From positions 1 through 6,471 of the forward strand of contig DJZU01000062.1 of NCBI GenBank assembly GCA_002448715.1: a stretch of DNA of 6,471 bases. Reading direction: 5' to 3'. This stretch comes from Candidatus Neomicrothrix sp. UBA6944 (GTDB lineage: Bacteria; Actinomycetota; Acidimicrobiia; Acidimicrobiales; Poriferisodalaceae). This document shows, one piece after another, positions 5,861 through 6,471 of this stretch. The first letter of the stretch is position 1. Every line of letters starts with the position of its first letter. The translations under genes were made by a program, and so were the position numbers. The notes below the pieces were generated by a model. That model made no database searches and had not been told where the DNA came from. It saw only the letters and a list, made by a program, of their open reading frames with translations.

Positions 5861-6471
5861 ATGGAAAACGTGATTTACAAAATCGAAGACCGCATTGCCT
5901 ATGTGACAATTAATCGACCTGAGGCGTACAACGCCTGCGATCAAGCAACTTACGACCGCCTAGGTGAAGTATGGGAAGATTTTGCTCACAACGATGAGGC
6001 ATGGGTTGCAATTTTGACTGGGGCAGGGGATAAAGCTTTTTGTGCCGGCAGCGACATTAAACAAAACTTCAGTTCAGCTCCCGAGCCTGCGGACAACTTC
6101 GCCGCAGCTGGGCGAGGCGATCTTATGCGCGGGCTTGAAATTTGGAAGCCCGTCATTGCCGCCATTAACGGTCATTGCAACGGAGGGGGCCTGGAGCAAG
6201 CGCTGAGTTGCGATATCAGGATCGCTTCCGACAATGCTCAGTTTGGTCTTGGGGAGGTTCTACTGGGTTTGCTCCCCGGCGGCGGCGGAACGCAACGACT
6301 TCCCCGCACGATCCCGCTAGGCCACGCCTTGTGGATGCTGTATAGCGGGGAACGAATTGGCGCCGATGAGGCTTACCGGCTTGGTCTCGTCAACAAGGTC
6401 GTACCATTTGATGATCTGTTACCCACTGCTAAAGCCATGGCCGAAACACTGTTGAAGGCAGGGCCACTCGC
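5861..6471 (+). CDS. Enoyl-CoA hydratase/isomerase family protein, 3'-truncated by the window edge (203 aa seen)
   Basis: Crotonase-fold enzyme, most likely adding water across the double bond of a 2-enoyl-CoA in beta-oxidation or a related acyl-CoA pathway; cytosolic. Translated from ATG 5861, the N-terminus MENVIYKIEDRIAYVTINRP is typical. The first oxyanion-hole segment AFCAGSDIK is at 59-67 and the second, INGHCNGGG, at 102-110. Glu112 and Glu132 lie 20 residues apart in GGGLEQALSCD and FGLGEVLLG, which align with the catalytic Glu144 and Glu164 of rat mitochondrial enoyl-CoA hydratase, so hydratase activity is favoured over isomerase or hydrolase subtypes. LLPGGGGTQRLPR follows at 137-149. 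About 50-60 residues, including the C-terminal helices, would lie beyond the window if the length is usual (about 255-265 aa). It has a strong ribosome binding site 7 nt upstream and is divergent from the ROK kinase. Substrate chain length or type is unknown. Confidence 0.92.
   Translation, partial: MENVIYKIEDRIAYVTINRPEAYNACDQATYDRLGEVWEDFAHNDEAWVAILTGAGDKAFCAGSDIKQNFSSAPEPADNFAAAGRGDLMRGLEIWKPVIAAINGHCNGGGLEQALSCDIRIASDNAQFGLGEVLLGLLPGGGGTQRLPRTIPLGHALWMLYSGERIGADEAYRLGLVNKVVPFDDLLPTAKAMAETLLKAGPL

Overview
The window suggests an actinobacterial genome, perhaps an uncultured member of Acidimicrobiia. This is inference from gene families (a tmRNA 3' part with an actinobacterial look, a winged-helix Rv2258c-type methyltransferase, a DUF427 protein, a secreted protein with a Ser/Thr-rich linker), a base composition of roughly half G+C, and one gene that looks leaderless. 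No taxonomic marker is complete enough to settle it.

Layout. At the left edge (1-162, + strand) is the 3' part of tmRNA (ssrA), with its T arm and acceptor strand. Converging on it, 30 nt away, is a minus-strand pair: a Rv2258c-like methyltransferase (3044-1974) followed after 122 nt by a Baeyer-Villiger monooxygenase (BVMO; 1851-193). Upstream of the methyltransferase, and divergent from it, is a small DUF427 protein (3248-3592, +) that seems to be read from a leaderless transcript. It converges on a small exported protein of unknown function (4156-3620, -). Further right a minus-strand ROK sugar kinase (5699-4719) and a PaaI-type hotdog thioesterase (4722-4261) overlap by 4 nt (ATGA) and are almost surely co-transcribed. 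The last gene, an enoyl-CoA hydratase/isomerase (5861 onward, +), is divergent from the kinase and runs off the right edge.

How the genes fit together. Three of the enzymes act on acyl-CoA or ketone carbon (BVMO, thioesterase, enoyl-CoA hydratase), which suits catabolism of fatty, alicyclic or aromatic compounds. The ROK kinase suits glucose phosphorylation. Nothing in the sequence ties them into one pathway. All gaps between genes are about 200 bp or less and contain only short candidate regulatory elements.

I see no transposase, integrase, CRISPR array, toxin-antitoxin pair or recognised defence system, and no clear evidence of an undescribed system. The most unusual points are the kinase-thioesterase coupling, the methyltransferase-BVMO pairing beside ssrA, the orphan exported protein, and an in-frame 14-nt duplication in the methyltransferase leader.
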